7,711 nucleotides of DNA from an uncultured Chlorobiota bacterium (GTDB lineage Bacteria; Bacteroidota; Bacteroidia; Bacteroidales; JAADGE01): NCBI GenBank assembly GCA_947311125.1, contig CAMZKI010000306.1, positions 1 through 7,711 on the forward strand, in the 5' to 3' direction. Of the stretch, positions 1 through 6,572 are shown piece by piece. The notes beneath the pieces were generated by a model. That model ran no database searches. It was not told where the DNA came from and saw nothing but the letters and a program-made list of their open reading frames with translations. Both the position numbers and the translations under genes were made by a program. Numbering within the stretch: the first letter of the stretch is position 1; every line of letters starts with the position of its first letter.

Positions 1-122
1 ATAAACGAATCTATTTTTTCGGATAAATCAATAACTATCGCCAAACTGATTATCAAAATAATTGAGAAAACAAAAGTTCCCAGAAATTTTTTAATTATAT
101 ATATGTCAAGTTTTTTCAGCAT
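1..122 (-). CDS. LptF/LptG (YjgP/YjgQ) family permease, N-terminal fragment
   Basis: The first 40 codons of a minus-strand gene that runs off the left edge. It starts at the ATG at 120-122 and begins MLKKLDIYIIKKFLGTF, followed by a hydrophobic segment (about residues 14-33) and then DLSEKID. This basic start, first membrane helix and (D/F)xSEKID pattern is typical of Bacteroidota members of the YjgP/YjgQ family. In Gram-negative bacteria these are the inner-membrane subunits of the LptB2FG transporter that extracts lipopolysaccharide for delivery to the outer membrane. Only the cytoplasmic N-terminus and first helix are visible, so LptF and LptG cannot be told apart. It lies downstream of the EF-G paralogue on the same strand but is separated from it by a terminator and has its own possible promoter, so it is probably transcribed independently. 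The assignment rests on a short stretch recognised by eye. Confidence 0.72.
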   Translation of the reverse strand, partial: MLKKLDIYIIKKFLGTFVFSIILIISLAIVIDLSEKIDSF

Positions 123-133
123 TAAAATTTAAA

Positions 134-162
134 CAAAATTACGGACAATAAATTGTATCAAA
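134..162 (-). promoter_or_regulatory. Candidate Bacteroidota promoter for the LptF/LptG-type gene
   Basis: Reading the minus strand, TTTG (159-162) is followed after 17 bases by TAATTTTG (134-141). This is an exact match to the Bacteroidota -33 TTTG and -7 TAnnTTTG elements, with spacing slightly short of the usual 19 or so. The start codon begins only 11 bases beyond the -7 box, so the leader would be very short. Such matches arise by chance in AT-rich DNA, so this is a weak call supported by its position between a terminator and a gene start. Confidence 0.35.
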
Positions 163-200
163 AATAAATTTTCGTAAAAATATCTATTTTAAACAGAGCA

Positions 201-231
201 AAAAAATAAAAGCACCCCGGAGAGTGCCTTT
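201..231 (-). terminator. Rho-independent terminator of the EF-G paralogue
   Basis: On the minus strand, 25 bases beyond the EF-G stop codon, AAAGGCACTC (222-231) can pair with GGGTGCTTTT (208-217) around a TCCG tetraloop. The core is six pairs, one of them G-T, extended by A-T pairs and one more G-T at the base. A T-rich tract (TTTATTTTTT, complement of 201-210) follows at once. A GC-rich stem plus U-tract just past a stop codon is the classic intrinsic terminator. It separates the EF-G unit from the downstream permease gene. Confidence 0.82.
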
Positions 232-256
232 ACTGTATTAAAATATGTTAAAAGAA

Positions 257-2413
257 TTAATCTTCTTCCTCTTCAGCTTCGTGAGCTTTAATAAGTTCGG
301 TTTGAATGTCGCCCGGAACCGGTGCATATTCCGCAAATTCCATTTCAAAAGTTGCTCTTCCGCCGGAAATTGAACTTAAAGCCGTTGCATATTTTGTGAT
401 TTCAGCCAAAGGAACTTTTGCTTTAATAACTTCAAAGCCCTTAGCACTGCTCATACCCATAATAATAGCTCTTCTTCCCTGAAGGTCGCTCATTACGTCT
501 CCCATATTTTCCGAAGGAACCATAACTTCTAAATCGTAGATAGGCTCCAAAATTTTAGGTCCTGCTTGTTTAAACGCATCCGAAAATGCTTTTGAACCTG
601 CTATTTTAAACGAAATTTCATTAGAGTCAACATCGTGCATTTTACCGTCGTAAACCATAACGCGAATATCTCTGGCATAACTTCCGGTAAGAGGTCCGTT
701 TTCCATTTTTTCCATCAGTCCCTTAATAATTGCCGGCATATAGTTTTTATCAATAACCCCTCCTACTATACAGTTGTAAAAAACAAGCTTACCGCCCCAT
801 TTAAGGTCTATTTCGTCTTTATCCCTAACAGTAAGTGTGTATTCTTTTCCGTTTATCTTATATACGGAAGGTTCGGGTTTTCCTTCTTCGTAAGGTTCTA
901 TAATCATATGAACTTCACCGAACTGTCCGGCACCTCCGGATTGTTTTTTGTGGCGATAATCTGCTTGTGCAGCTTTTGTTATTGTTTCTCTGTATGGTAT
1001 TTTAGGTGCAATAAATTCGGTATCTATTTTGAAAATATTGTCGAGATGCCATTTCAACGTATTTAAATGATGGTCTCCTTGTCCGTGAATAATAAGTTGC
1101 TTGAGTTCTTTTGAATATTCCAGTATGTAAGTAGGATCTTCATCTCTCATTCTGTGAAGATATTCGCCGAGTTTTTCTTCATCGGATTCGCTTAATGCTC
1201 TTATTGCTTTACGATATTTCGGATTCGGGTATTCAATATCTTTAAATTTATAATCGCAGCCTTTTTCATTCAGAGTGTCTCCGTTTCCGGTATTTTTAAG
1301 TTTAACGGTAGCGCCTATATCACCTGCAAAAATTGAAGTAAGGTTCTCACGGTTTTTACCGTTAACCGCAAATATTTGAGAAATTCTTTCTTTATTCTGG
1401 CTGGTTTGATTTATAAGGTCATCGCTTTCACCTATTTCTCCTGACATTACTTTAAAATATAAAACTTCTCCGAGGTGTTCCTCAACGCTTGTTTTAAATA
1501 CAAACATAGATTTAGGTCCTGCCGGGTCAGGCTTTACTTCTTTTCCGTCGACAGTTTCTGCCGGAGGCATATCAGCAGGTGAAGGTAAAGCATTTTTTAT
1601 AAAATCGAGCAATCTCGGAGTTCCTATATTCTGTTTTGCGGCAGTGCAAAGCACGGGAAACATTCCTCTGTTAAGGATACCTTTTAAAATACCGTCTCGC
1701 ATTTCATCCTCTGTAAGAGTTTCGTTTTCAAAAAATGTTTCCATTAATGATTCATCATTTTCTGCTGCAGCTTCAATCAAAGCAGTTCTTAACTCTTCAA
1801 ATTTATCTGCTTCTTCTGCGGGTATATCCAAAACTTCCGGTTTATTGCCGTCAGCAGCCCATTTATACATTTTTCCCGTAATCAAATCTATTATTGAATT
1901 AAAATCAGGGCCCGGATTAACCGGATATTGCACAATTGTTACATTGCCGGATAATTGTTCTTTTGCTTGTTCTATTGTTTTATCAAAATTTGTTTTATCG
2001 TGATTCAAGTGATTTGCAACAATAATTACAGGTTTTTTAAACTTTTCGGTTAATCTCCAGTGTATCTCTGTTCCTACCTCTATTCCGTTTTGAGAATTGA
2101 TTACTAAAACCGTAGTGTCGGCAACGGCAATTGAAGAAACCGCACCTCCGACAAAGTCAAGAGCTCCGGGAGCATCTAAAATATTTATTTTTGTATTTTG
2201 CCATTCTGTATGAAGCACTGAAGAAAATACAGAGCCTTCTTGTTCGTGTTCTGCCGGTCTGTAATCAGACAAAGTTGTTTTTGTATCAATACTGCCCCTT
2301 CTGTTTATTTTTTTCCCTTCAAAAGCCATATTTTCGGCTAAGGTTGTCTTACCGCTTCCGGCATGCCCGCCGAGAGCGATATTTCTGATATCATTCGTCT
2401 TGTAAACTTTCAT
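257..2413 (-). CDS. fusA2: Elongation factor G paralogue (EF-G2 type) with degenerate GTPase motifs
   Basis: This 718-residue protein has the full EF-G layout: G domain (about 8-280), domain II (about 300-385), domain III (about 395-468), domain IV (about 470-615) and domain V (about 620-702), then an acidic tail (EAEEEED). EF-G drives tRNA-mRNA translocation on the ribosome. The P-loop is intact (GHAGSGKTT, 16-24), but other GTPase signatures are altered. Switch I has EGSVFSS (59-65) where canonical EF-G has RGITI. DTPGHVDF is DAPGALDF (80-87), so the catalytic histidine is alanine. NKxD is NHLN (134-137), which changes the guanine-specificity aspartate. The domain IV tip is well kept (HDVDSNE, 593-599, and GGAGQFG, 493-499), although domain IV carries extra residues around 505-540. 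By family knowledge this fits the second EF-G of Bacteroides, reported to work in translation without GTP hydrolysis and to be induced by carbon limitation; automated pipelines may simply call it fusA. The ATG at 2411-2413 gives a complete N-terminus. A two-codon ATG-CAA-TGA ORF just upstream overlaps it. Confidence 0.9.
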   Translation of the reverse strand: MKVYKTNDIRNIALGGHAGSGKTTLAENMAFEGKKINRRGSIDTKTTLSDYRPAEHEQEGSVFSSVLHTEWQNTKINILDAPGALDFVGGAVSSIAVADTTVLVINSQNGIEVGTEIHWRLTEKFKKPVIIVANHLNHDKTNFDKTIEQAKEQLSGNVTIVQYPVNPGPDFNSIIDLITGKMYKWAADGNKPEVLDIPAEEADKFEELRTALIEAAAENDESLMETFFENETLTEDEMRDGILKGILNRGMFPVLCTAAKQNIGTPRLLDFIKNALPSPADMPPAETVDGKEVKPDPAGPKSMFVFKTSVEEHLGEVLYFKVMSGEIGESDDLINQTSQNKERISQIFAVNGKNRENLTSIFAGDIGATVKLKNTGNGDTLNEKGCDYKFKDIEYPNPKYRKAIRALSESDEEKLGEYLHRMRDEDPTYILEYSKELKQLIIHGQGDHHLNTLKWHLDNIFKIDTEFIAPKIPYRETITKAAQADYRHKKQSGGAGQFGEVHMIIEPYEEGKPEPSVYKINGKEYTLTVRDKDEIDLKWGGKLVFYNCIVGGVIDKNYMPAIIKGLMEKMENGPLTGSYARDIRVMVYDGKMHDVDSNEISFKIAGSKAFSDAFKQAGPKILEPIYDLEVMVPSENMGDVMSDLQGRRAIIMGMSSAKGFEVIKAKVPLAEITKYATALSSISGGRATFEMEFAEYAPVPGDIQTELIKAHEAEEEED

Positions 2414-2469
2414 TGCATTATCTTATTAGTATTAAAATTAATTTGTTATATTTTTAAAAAAACAGCCCA

Positions 2470-2500
2470 CAAATATAAAAAAAAATATAAGAGTTTCAAT
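2470..2500 (-). promoter_or_regulatory. Candidate promoter of the EF-G paralogue
   Basis: On the minus strand, ATTG (2497-2500, three of four matches to TTTG) is followed after 19 bases by TATATTTG (2470-2477), an exact TAnnTTTG -7 element. Transcription would begin near 2463-2466, leaving a leader of about 50 bases before the ATG at 2413. The spacing is what is expected for the Bacteroidota housekeeping sigma factor. It lies in a 175-bp spacer in which I see no convincing terminator for the upstream hydrolase gene, so readthrough from that gene could also contribute. Confidence 0.5.
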
Positions 2501-2518
2501 ATTTGCATTTATATATTG
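2497..2518. repeat. 22-bp inverted repeat overlapping the EF-G promoter -33 region
   Basis: CAATAT (2497-2502) and ATATTG (2513-2518) form perfect 6-bp half-sites separated by 10 bases. The left half-site covers the predicted -33 element of the EF-G paralogue's promoter, and the dyad centre falls about 42-45 bases upstream of the predicted transcription start. Size and position would suit a dimeric regulator. The arms are almost all A/T, so chance occurrence is a real possibility. Confidence 0.25.
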
Positions 2519-2588
2519 GTATTTTTTGATGTGTTTTACAATATGTTTAACGGTTAAAAACTATTTTATCCTGAAAAAAGCATAATGT

Positions 2589-3353
2589 TTATTTTATTAT
2601 TTTGACAACTTCAGATGCTTTTTGCCTTGATGTAATAACGACTTTATATTTTCCTGAAAAAGGCATAAAAATTTCCTTTACAATATTATGTGTATTATTC
2701 ACGGCAGAGATATGTGACAAAAATAAAATTCTCAACTTATCGGATGCAAAATTTTCGATGAGCTTTTTTGCCTGTATATTTGACAAATGCCCCTTATCTG
2801 AACTTACTCTTTGTTTAAGATGATAAGGATATAATCCGTTTATAAGCATTTCTTCATCATAATTTGTCTCAAGAAAAACTGCATCACATTTTGAAAACTC
2901 AAATTGTAAAGTTTCATCAATCATTCCTATATCGGTCATTACCCCTATATTACCGTCCTCAGTTTCAATTCGAAAACTGCACGGTTCTGCGGCATCATGG
3001 CTTTTTTTGAATGAGTGGACTTTTATACCTCCCAATACATAGGGTGTTCCGCATTCAAAAAATCCGAAATTATCAGTCTTGTTTTTGTCATAACATTTAT
3101 GGTAAGTTTTCTTTGTGTAAAAAACAGGAATTCCCAGTTTTTTGCTTGTAACCCTCGCACCCTGTATATGGTCGGTATGCTCGTGAGAAATAAAAATTGC
3201 TTTAATTTTCTCCTTATCCAAACCGGTTTCGTCTAACCTTTCAATCAAACGTCTGTAATATATCCCGACATCTACCAAAACAGCTTCACTTTCATTCCCT
3301 ATGTAATAGCAATTCCCGTTGCTTCCTGATGCTAAAGCACAAATTTCAGTCAT
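2589..3353 (-). CDS. MBL-fold metallo-hydrolase, WalJ/YycJ (VicX) type
   Basis: A 254-residue soluble protein with the metallo-beta-lactamase fold. It opens with CALASGSNGNCYYIG (5-19), the ASGSxGNxxYI start typical of the YycJ/WalJ subfamily. The zinc motif HxHxDH is HEHTDH (57-62); further likely metal ligands are H119 in KSHDA, D141 in MTDIG and H214 in FLSHIS. The segment LETNYDEEML (161-170) followed by GLYPYHLKQR and SSDKGHLSN (184-192) is also characteristic. Length is normal for the family. Firmicute members sit beside the WalRK two-component genes and are linked to cell-wall homeostasis and DNA metabolism, with nuclease activity proposed. In Bacteroidota the partner genes differ and the substrate is not known. 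It is transcribed away from ppiD across a divergent spacer. The EF-G paralogue follows 175 bp downstream on the same strand, with no functional link visible. The family call is secure; the substrate is not. Confidence 0.88.
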   Translation of the reverse strand: MTEICALASGSNGNCYYIGNESEAVLVDVGIYYRRLIERLDETGLDKEKIKAIFISHEHTDHIQGARVTSKKLGIPVFYTKKTYHKCYDKNKTDNFGFFECGTPYVLGGIKVHSFKKSHDAAEPCSFRIETEDGNIGVMTDIGMIDETLQFEFSKCDAVFLETNYDEEMLINGLYPYHLKQRVSSDKGHLSNIQAKKLIENFASDKLRILFLSHISAVNNTHNIVKEIFMPFSGKYKVVITSRQKASEVVKIIK

Positions 3354-3392
3354 AATTATTTTTTTACAAAGGAATAAAAAAAAGGATAATCT

Positions 3393-3428
3393 TATATATA
3401 GATTTATTCTTTAATAAATTTATATATA
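3393..3428. repeat. 36-bp AT-rich near-perfect palindrome in a divergent spacer
   Basis: TATATATAGATTTATT (3393-3408) and AATAAATTTATATATA (3413-3428) are inverted copies matching at 15 of 16 positions, separated by CTTT. The single mismatch (G3401 against T3420) could still wobble-pair in a plus-strand transcript. The palindrome lies between the divergent hydrolase and ppiD genes and overlaps the predicted ppiD promoter elements. It could be an operator, a DNA structural element or chance, since alternating TA is self-complementary. Confidence 0.45.
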
Positions 3429-3432
3429 TTTG
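3403..3432 (+). promoter_or_regulatory. Candidate promoter of the ppiD-like gene
   Basis: TATATTTG (3425-3432) matches the Bacteroidota -7 consensus TAnnTTTG exactly. TTTA (3403-3406), 18 bases upstream, matches three of four positions of the -33 TTTG. Transcription would start near 3438-3440, about 40 bases before the ATG. No Shine-Dalgarno sequence precedes the start (TTGTTTAAGAA then ATG), which is normal for this phylum. For the divergent hydrolase gene no equally good promoter is visible. Confidence 0.5.
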
Positions 3433-3478
3433 CAGACTTTTTAATTTTTATGTTGAAAAAATAATAATTGTTTAAGAA

Positions 3479-5566
3479 ATGGCTACATTACAGAAAATCA
3501 GAAATGCAGGACCTGTTATCGTTATCGTTATAGGTTTGGCTTTAGTTGCATTTTTATTGGGAGACGTTAATAAAATATTTTCCGCAAACGACAGAAACGT
3601 TGCCGAAATAAACGGAACTCCTGTTTCTATTCAGGAATACCAGGCAAGGTTTAAGAATTACGAAGAAGGTATGAAAATGCTTACCGGAAAATCCTCTTTA
3701 GACGATCAAAATCAAAAATACGTTAAGAGTCAAGTTTGGGATAAAATTGTTAAAAATTATGCCCTGTCTTCAACCTACTCTGATTTGGGTCTTGAAGTAA
3801 GCGACTTGGAATTGGCCAAAATAGTAAGCGGCGAAAATATTCAGACAGGCTTAGACCCTTTAACAAAGCAGATTTTCACAGATCCTAATACAGGGCAGTT
3901 TAATTCTCAAGCTGCAATTAACTTTTTCAGCACTGCAAATCAATCTGAAGAAGGTTTGCAAATTGCACGGTTTCTTGAAAATGAAATGAGAGATAACAGA
4001 AAATACACAAAATATGCATCTCTGATTACAAAAGGACTGAATGTCACTTCATTTGAAGCAATACAACTTTATAAAGAGAGAACTAATGTTGTTGACTTTG
4101 ATTATACCGTAAAAAAATACACATCAATACCGGACAGCACAATTTCCGTTTCTGATGATGAATTAAAAGAATATTATGATTCTCACGAAAAAGACTTTGA
4201 ACAAAAAGAGTCTCGCGATATCGCCTATGTTACCATAAATATTGTTCCTTCGGAAGAAGATATGGAGGCTGCAAAAAAGGATTTGGAATATTACAAATCA
4301 GAATTTGCCGAAATTCCCGTTGACTCTGCAATTGAGGAAATCATAAATTATGTTAACGCAAACTCCGAGGTTCCTTTTGATTACAGACACTTAACTTTAG
4401 AAGAATTAGGTGATTCCGCGTTATTTTACGCATCTTCAGATTCGGTTGCAGGACCTGTTTACGAAAACGGAGCCTATGTTTTAAAAAGAGTTTTTGACAG
4501 GGTAATGATTCCCGATACTGTTGAAGCAAGACATATTTTAATACAAGTTGACGGAGAAAAAATAAAAGATATTGACAGAGCTGAAGAAATTGCAGACAGT
4601 TTGAAAACATTAATTAAAAACGGTGCTGATTTTGCGGAACTGGCAAAAAATAATTCGGCAGACCAAGGTTCTGCCATAAAAGGAGGAGATTTAGGCAAAT
4701 TCACGGAAGGAAGAATGGTTAGAGAGTTCAGTGATGCTTGTTTTACAGGAAATACAGGAGATTTAGCAATAGTAAAATCTCAATACGGTATTCATTTAAT
4801 TGAAATTACATACCAAAGCAAGCCTAAAAAAGAAAAAGTAAGAATTGCAAAAATCGTTAATCAGGTAAGACCGGGCAACAATACAATAAGCCGATACTTT
4901 ACACAGGCAAGAGATTTATCCGTAAATTCCGGAAATGATATTGATAAATTTGACGACTTAATTGCAAAAGAAAACCTGACCAAAAAAATTGCAACCGAAA
5001 TAACTCCCGAAACCGAAATTATTGCCGGTATTGACAATCCGGATGCTTTAATTCGTTGGATTTATAAAGACGACACAGAAAAAGGAAGTGTTTCGGAACC
5101 TTTCCAAGACGGTGATATTTTTATTGTTGCGGTAATTACCGAAGTAAGAGAAGACGGAATTGCACCTTTAGAACAAGTTAAAGATGAAGTTACCGCAAAA
5201 GTGATAAAAAAGAAAAAAGGTGATATATTATCTAAAGAAATGCAGGATGTTACAACTTTTGACAAGACTGCTAAAAATATCAGTTTTTCAAGTTCAAGAT
5301 TAAATGATGACGGTATTGAATATGCTGTTATTGCCACGGCAACTCAAATTGAAAAAGATAAAATATCAAAACCTATTATAGGCGAAAACGGTGTTTATGT
5401 TCTAAAAGTTACTTCAAAAACAGGGGTAGATCAAATTGAAAGTGATGTTGCGGAAAATGACAGAAAAAATGCAGAGAGACGCTTGTATTTCACTATTCAG
5501 CGTCAAATTTTTGAAGCAATTAAAGATGCTGCAGAAGTTGTAGATGACAGAAGTAAATTCTTTTAA
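3479..5566 (+). CDS. ppiD: PpiD-like membrane-anchored peptidyl-prolyl cis-trans isomerase
   Basis: A 695-residue periplasmic folding factor tethered to the inner membrane. It has a short basic N-terminus (MATLQKIRNAG), one transmembrane helix (about 12-29, no signal peptidase site evident) and then an exported body. A SurA-N/PpiD-N-like helical chaperone region covers about 40-240. The parvulin rotamase domain (about 348-445) shows EARHILIQV, GADFAELAKNNSAD, KGGDLGKFTEGRMV and YGIHLIEI, so the two core histidines (H352 and H439) are present. Flanking regions near 240-340 and 510-560 look like divergent rotamase-like folds with little motif conservation. Single N-terminal anchor, SurA-like region, parvulin and long tail match the PpiD architecture, and the length is normal for Bacteroidota members (about 700; the E. 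coli protein is about 620). Expected role: chaperone and proline isomerase for outer-membrane and secreted proteins leaving the Sec translocon. It is transcribed alone, ending at a shared hairpin terminator. Confidence 0.9.
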   Translation: MATLQKIRNAGPVIVIVIGLALVAFLLGDVNKIFSANDRNVAEINGTPVSIQEYQARFKNYEEGMKMLTGKSSLDDQNQKYVKSQVWDKIVKNYALSSTYSDLGLEVSDLELAKIVSGENIQTGLDPLTKQIFTDPNTGQFNSQAAINFFSTANQSEEGLQIARFLENEMRDNRKYTKYASLITKGLNVTSFEAIQLYKERTNVVDFDYTVKKYTSIPDSTISVSDDELKEYYDSHEKDFEQKESRDIAYVTINIVPSEEDMEAAKKDLEYYKSEFAEIPVDSAIEEIINYVNANSEVPFDYRHLTLEELGDSALFYASSDSVAGPVYENGAYVLKRVFDRVMIPDTVEARHILIQVDGEKIKDIDRAEEIADSLKTLIKNGADFAELAKNNSADQGSAIKGGDLGKFTEGRMVREFSDACFTGNTGDLAIVKSQYGIHLIEITYQSKPKKEKVRIAKIVNQVRPGNNTISRYFTQARDLSVNSGNDIDKFDDLIAKENLTKKIATEITPETEIIAGIDNPDALIRWIYKDDTEKGSVSEPFQDGDIFIVAVITEVREDGIAPLEQVKDEVTAKVIKKKKGDILSKEMQDVTTFDKTAKNISFSSSRLNDDGIEYAVIATATQIEKDKISKPIIGENGVYVLKVTSKTGVDQIESDVAENDRKNAERRLYFTIQRQIFEAIKDAAEVVDDRSKFF

Positions 5567-5591
5567 AAATTTCAAACTAAATAAAAAACTT

Positions 5592-5624
5592 AAAAGCCGA
5601 ACATTTAAACCTGTTCGGTTTTTT
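5592..5624. terminator. Bidirectional intrinsic terminator between convergent genes
   Basis: CCGAACA (5597-5603) and TGTTCGG (5612-5618) form a perfect 7-bp stem around an 8-base loop. The stem is flanked by AAAAG on the left and TTTTTT on the right, so a T-tract follows it on both strands. On plus it lies about 30 bases past the ppiD stop (5566); on minus it lies about 12 bases past the PLP-enzyme stop (5630). One element therefore plausibly ends both transcripts in a 63-bp convergent spacer. Confidence 0.85.
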
Positions 5625-5629
5625 ATTTT

Positions 5630-6547
5630 TTATATTATTCCTTCATATTTGTATCTCAACAGCATACTCTCGTTACCGACAGTTCCGCCGCTGTGTATAT
5701 ACATAATTTCGCCTTCAGTATTTTTGTTATGCTCGGCAAGAGCAATAAGAGTTTTGGGGTCATACAGAAGTTCAAATTCGATATTATTTTCTAAAGATAT
5801 CTCTTTCCAGATATCATAAAATTCCTTATACGGTTTCCCGAAAATATATTTCTTTTTCGTTTCCAAAATTACGGGATAATTGTCAGAATTATGTTCAAGC
5901 AATGCAAATTGTTTCAGTAAATAATCGGCATTTCCGATATTCGGAGTAGTATAAACCCTGAAATTCAGATGTTTTTGAAGAAAAACCGCAGTCGTTCCCG
6001 TTCCTGACTGTATAAAAACCGACAATTTATTTATGCCTTTCTCTTGTGCCCATTCATTAATTTCACGAGCAAGTTTTTTCACTCCGAATTCTGCTTCTTT
6101 TTCTGCTCCTCCCTGTCGTATAAGCAAAGTATCTTTACCAAGTTCGTCGTATTTTTTTTCGGGAGATGACATTTTCCTGAAAAACTGTTCATAGTCCGGC
6201 AATTCTATGTAATTCATTCCCATATCTAAAGCATATTTAAAATTTCCGACAGGATTTTTCTTCAAAAATAAAGGCAAAGGTTTTCCGTAATAGTCAAATT
6301 TCAAACCTTTAATTTTTGCAAAAGCTGCAAGCGAAAACATTGCATTTGACTGGTTTCCTCCGTATGAGGCAACTTTTTTATACTCGGATAAATCAGAGTT
6401 CAGAAAATAATCAAACTTTCGGGCTTTATTACCGTTAAAATACGGATTTATTAAATCATCTCTCTTTAAAAAATATTTTCTGCCCCTGAATGTCATCTCT
6501 TCAACCGGAGAAATCGATAATTCGGCAGACAAAGGAAATTCCGACAT
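5630..6547 (-). CDS. PLP-dependent enzyme, ACC deaminase/D-cysteine desulfhydrase family
   Basis: A 305-residue fold-type II PLP enzyme. After an N-terminal substrate-proximal segment (KYFLKRDDLIN, 24-34), the motif FNGNKARKFDY (37-47) carries the predicted Schiff-base lysine K41. GGNQSNAM (63-70) corresponds to the family's (G)xxQSNH active-site loop with S67. IQSGTGTTA (179-187) is the glycine-rich phosphate-binding loop, and IHSGGTVG (284-291) matches the C-terminal HTGG motif. The family includes 1-aminocyclopropane-1-carboxylate deaminase and D-cysteine desulfhydrase (DcyD), which release ammonia from small amino acids to give 2-oxoacids, the latter also releasing sulfide. The substrate cannot be read from sequence, and bacterial members are often mis-annotated as ACC deaminases. 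It is slightly short of the 320-340 usual for characterised enzymes but has all the blocks. It begins 25 bp after recR and is probably the last gene of the LOG-recR-PLP transcript. It is cytosolic, with no signal peptide. Confidence 0.85.
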   Translation of the reverse strand: MSEFPLSAELSISPVEEMTFRGRKYFLKRDDLINPYFNGNKARKFDYFLNSDLSEYKKVASYGGNQSNAMFSLAAFAKIKGLKFDYYGKPLPLFLKKNPVGNFKYALDMGMNYIELPDYEQFFRKMSSPEKKYDELGKDTLLIRQGGAEKEAEFGVKKLAREINEWAQEKGINKLSVFIQSGTGTTAVFLQKHLNFRVYTTPNIGNADYLLKQFALLEHNSDNYPVILETKKKYIFGKPYKEFYDIWKEISLENNIEFELLYDPKTLIALAEHNKNTEGEIMYIHSGGTVGNESMLLRYKYEGII

Positions 6548-6572
6548 TTTTATACAAATTAAATTTTAAATT

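Noticed and set aside
635..2557. Several plus-strand open frames of 64-143 codons (635-1066, 1644-2003, 2131-2388, 2363-2557)
   Set aside because: All but the last lie wholly within the strongly supported EF-G coding region on the other strand, and the last overlaps its 5' end. Their translations are low-complexity, rich in F, S, C and I, with no recognisable domain. They are antisense shadows.
2540..2557. GTTTAACGGTTAAAAAC as a terminator for the MBL-fold hydrolase gene
   Set aside because: The symmetry leaves almost no loop, the stem is weak and A/T only apart from the ends, and no T-tract follows immediately, so it does not qualify as an intrinsic terminator.
2602..3236. Plus-strand frames at 2602-2823 and 3015-3236
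   Set aside because: They are antisense to the MBL-fold hydrolase, whose zinc motifs confirm the minus-strand frame, and they have no domain or start context of their own.
3367..3374. TTCCTTTG on the minus strand as a promoter for the MBL-fold hydrolase
   Set aside because: The second position of TAnnTTTG does not match and no -33 element is present at the expected spacing, so no promoter is called.
4353..5337. Minus-strand frames of 76-91 codons inside ppiD
   Set aside because: They are antisense to the parvulin and adjacent regions of a clear PPIase gene, with no family resemblance.
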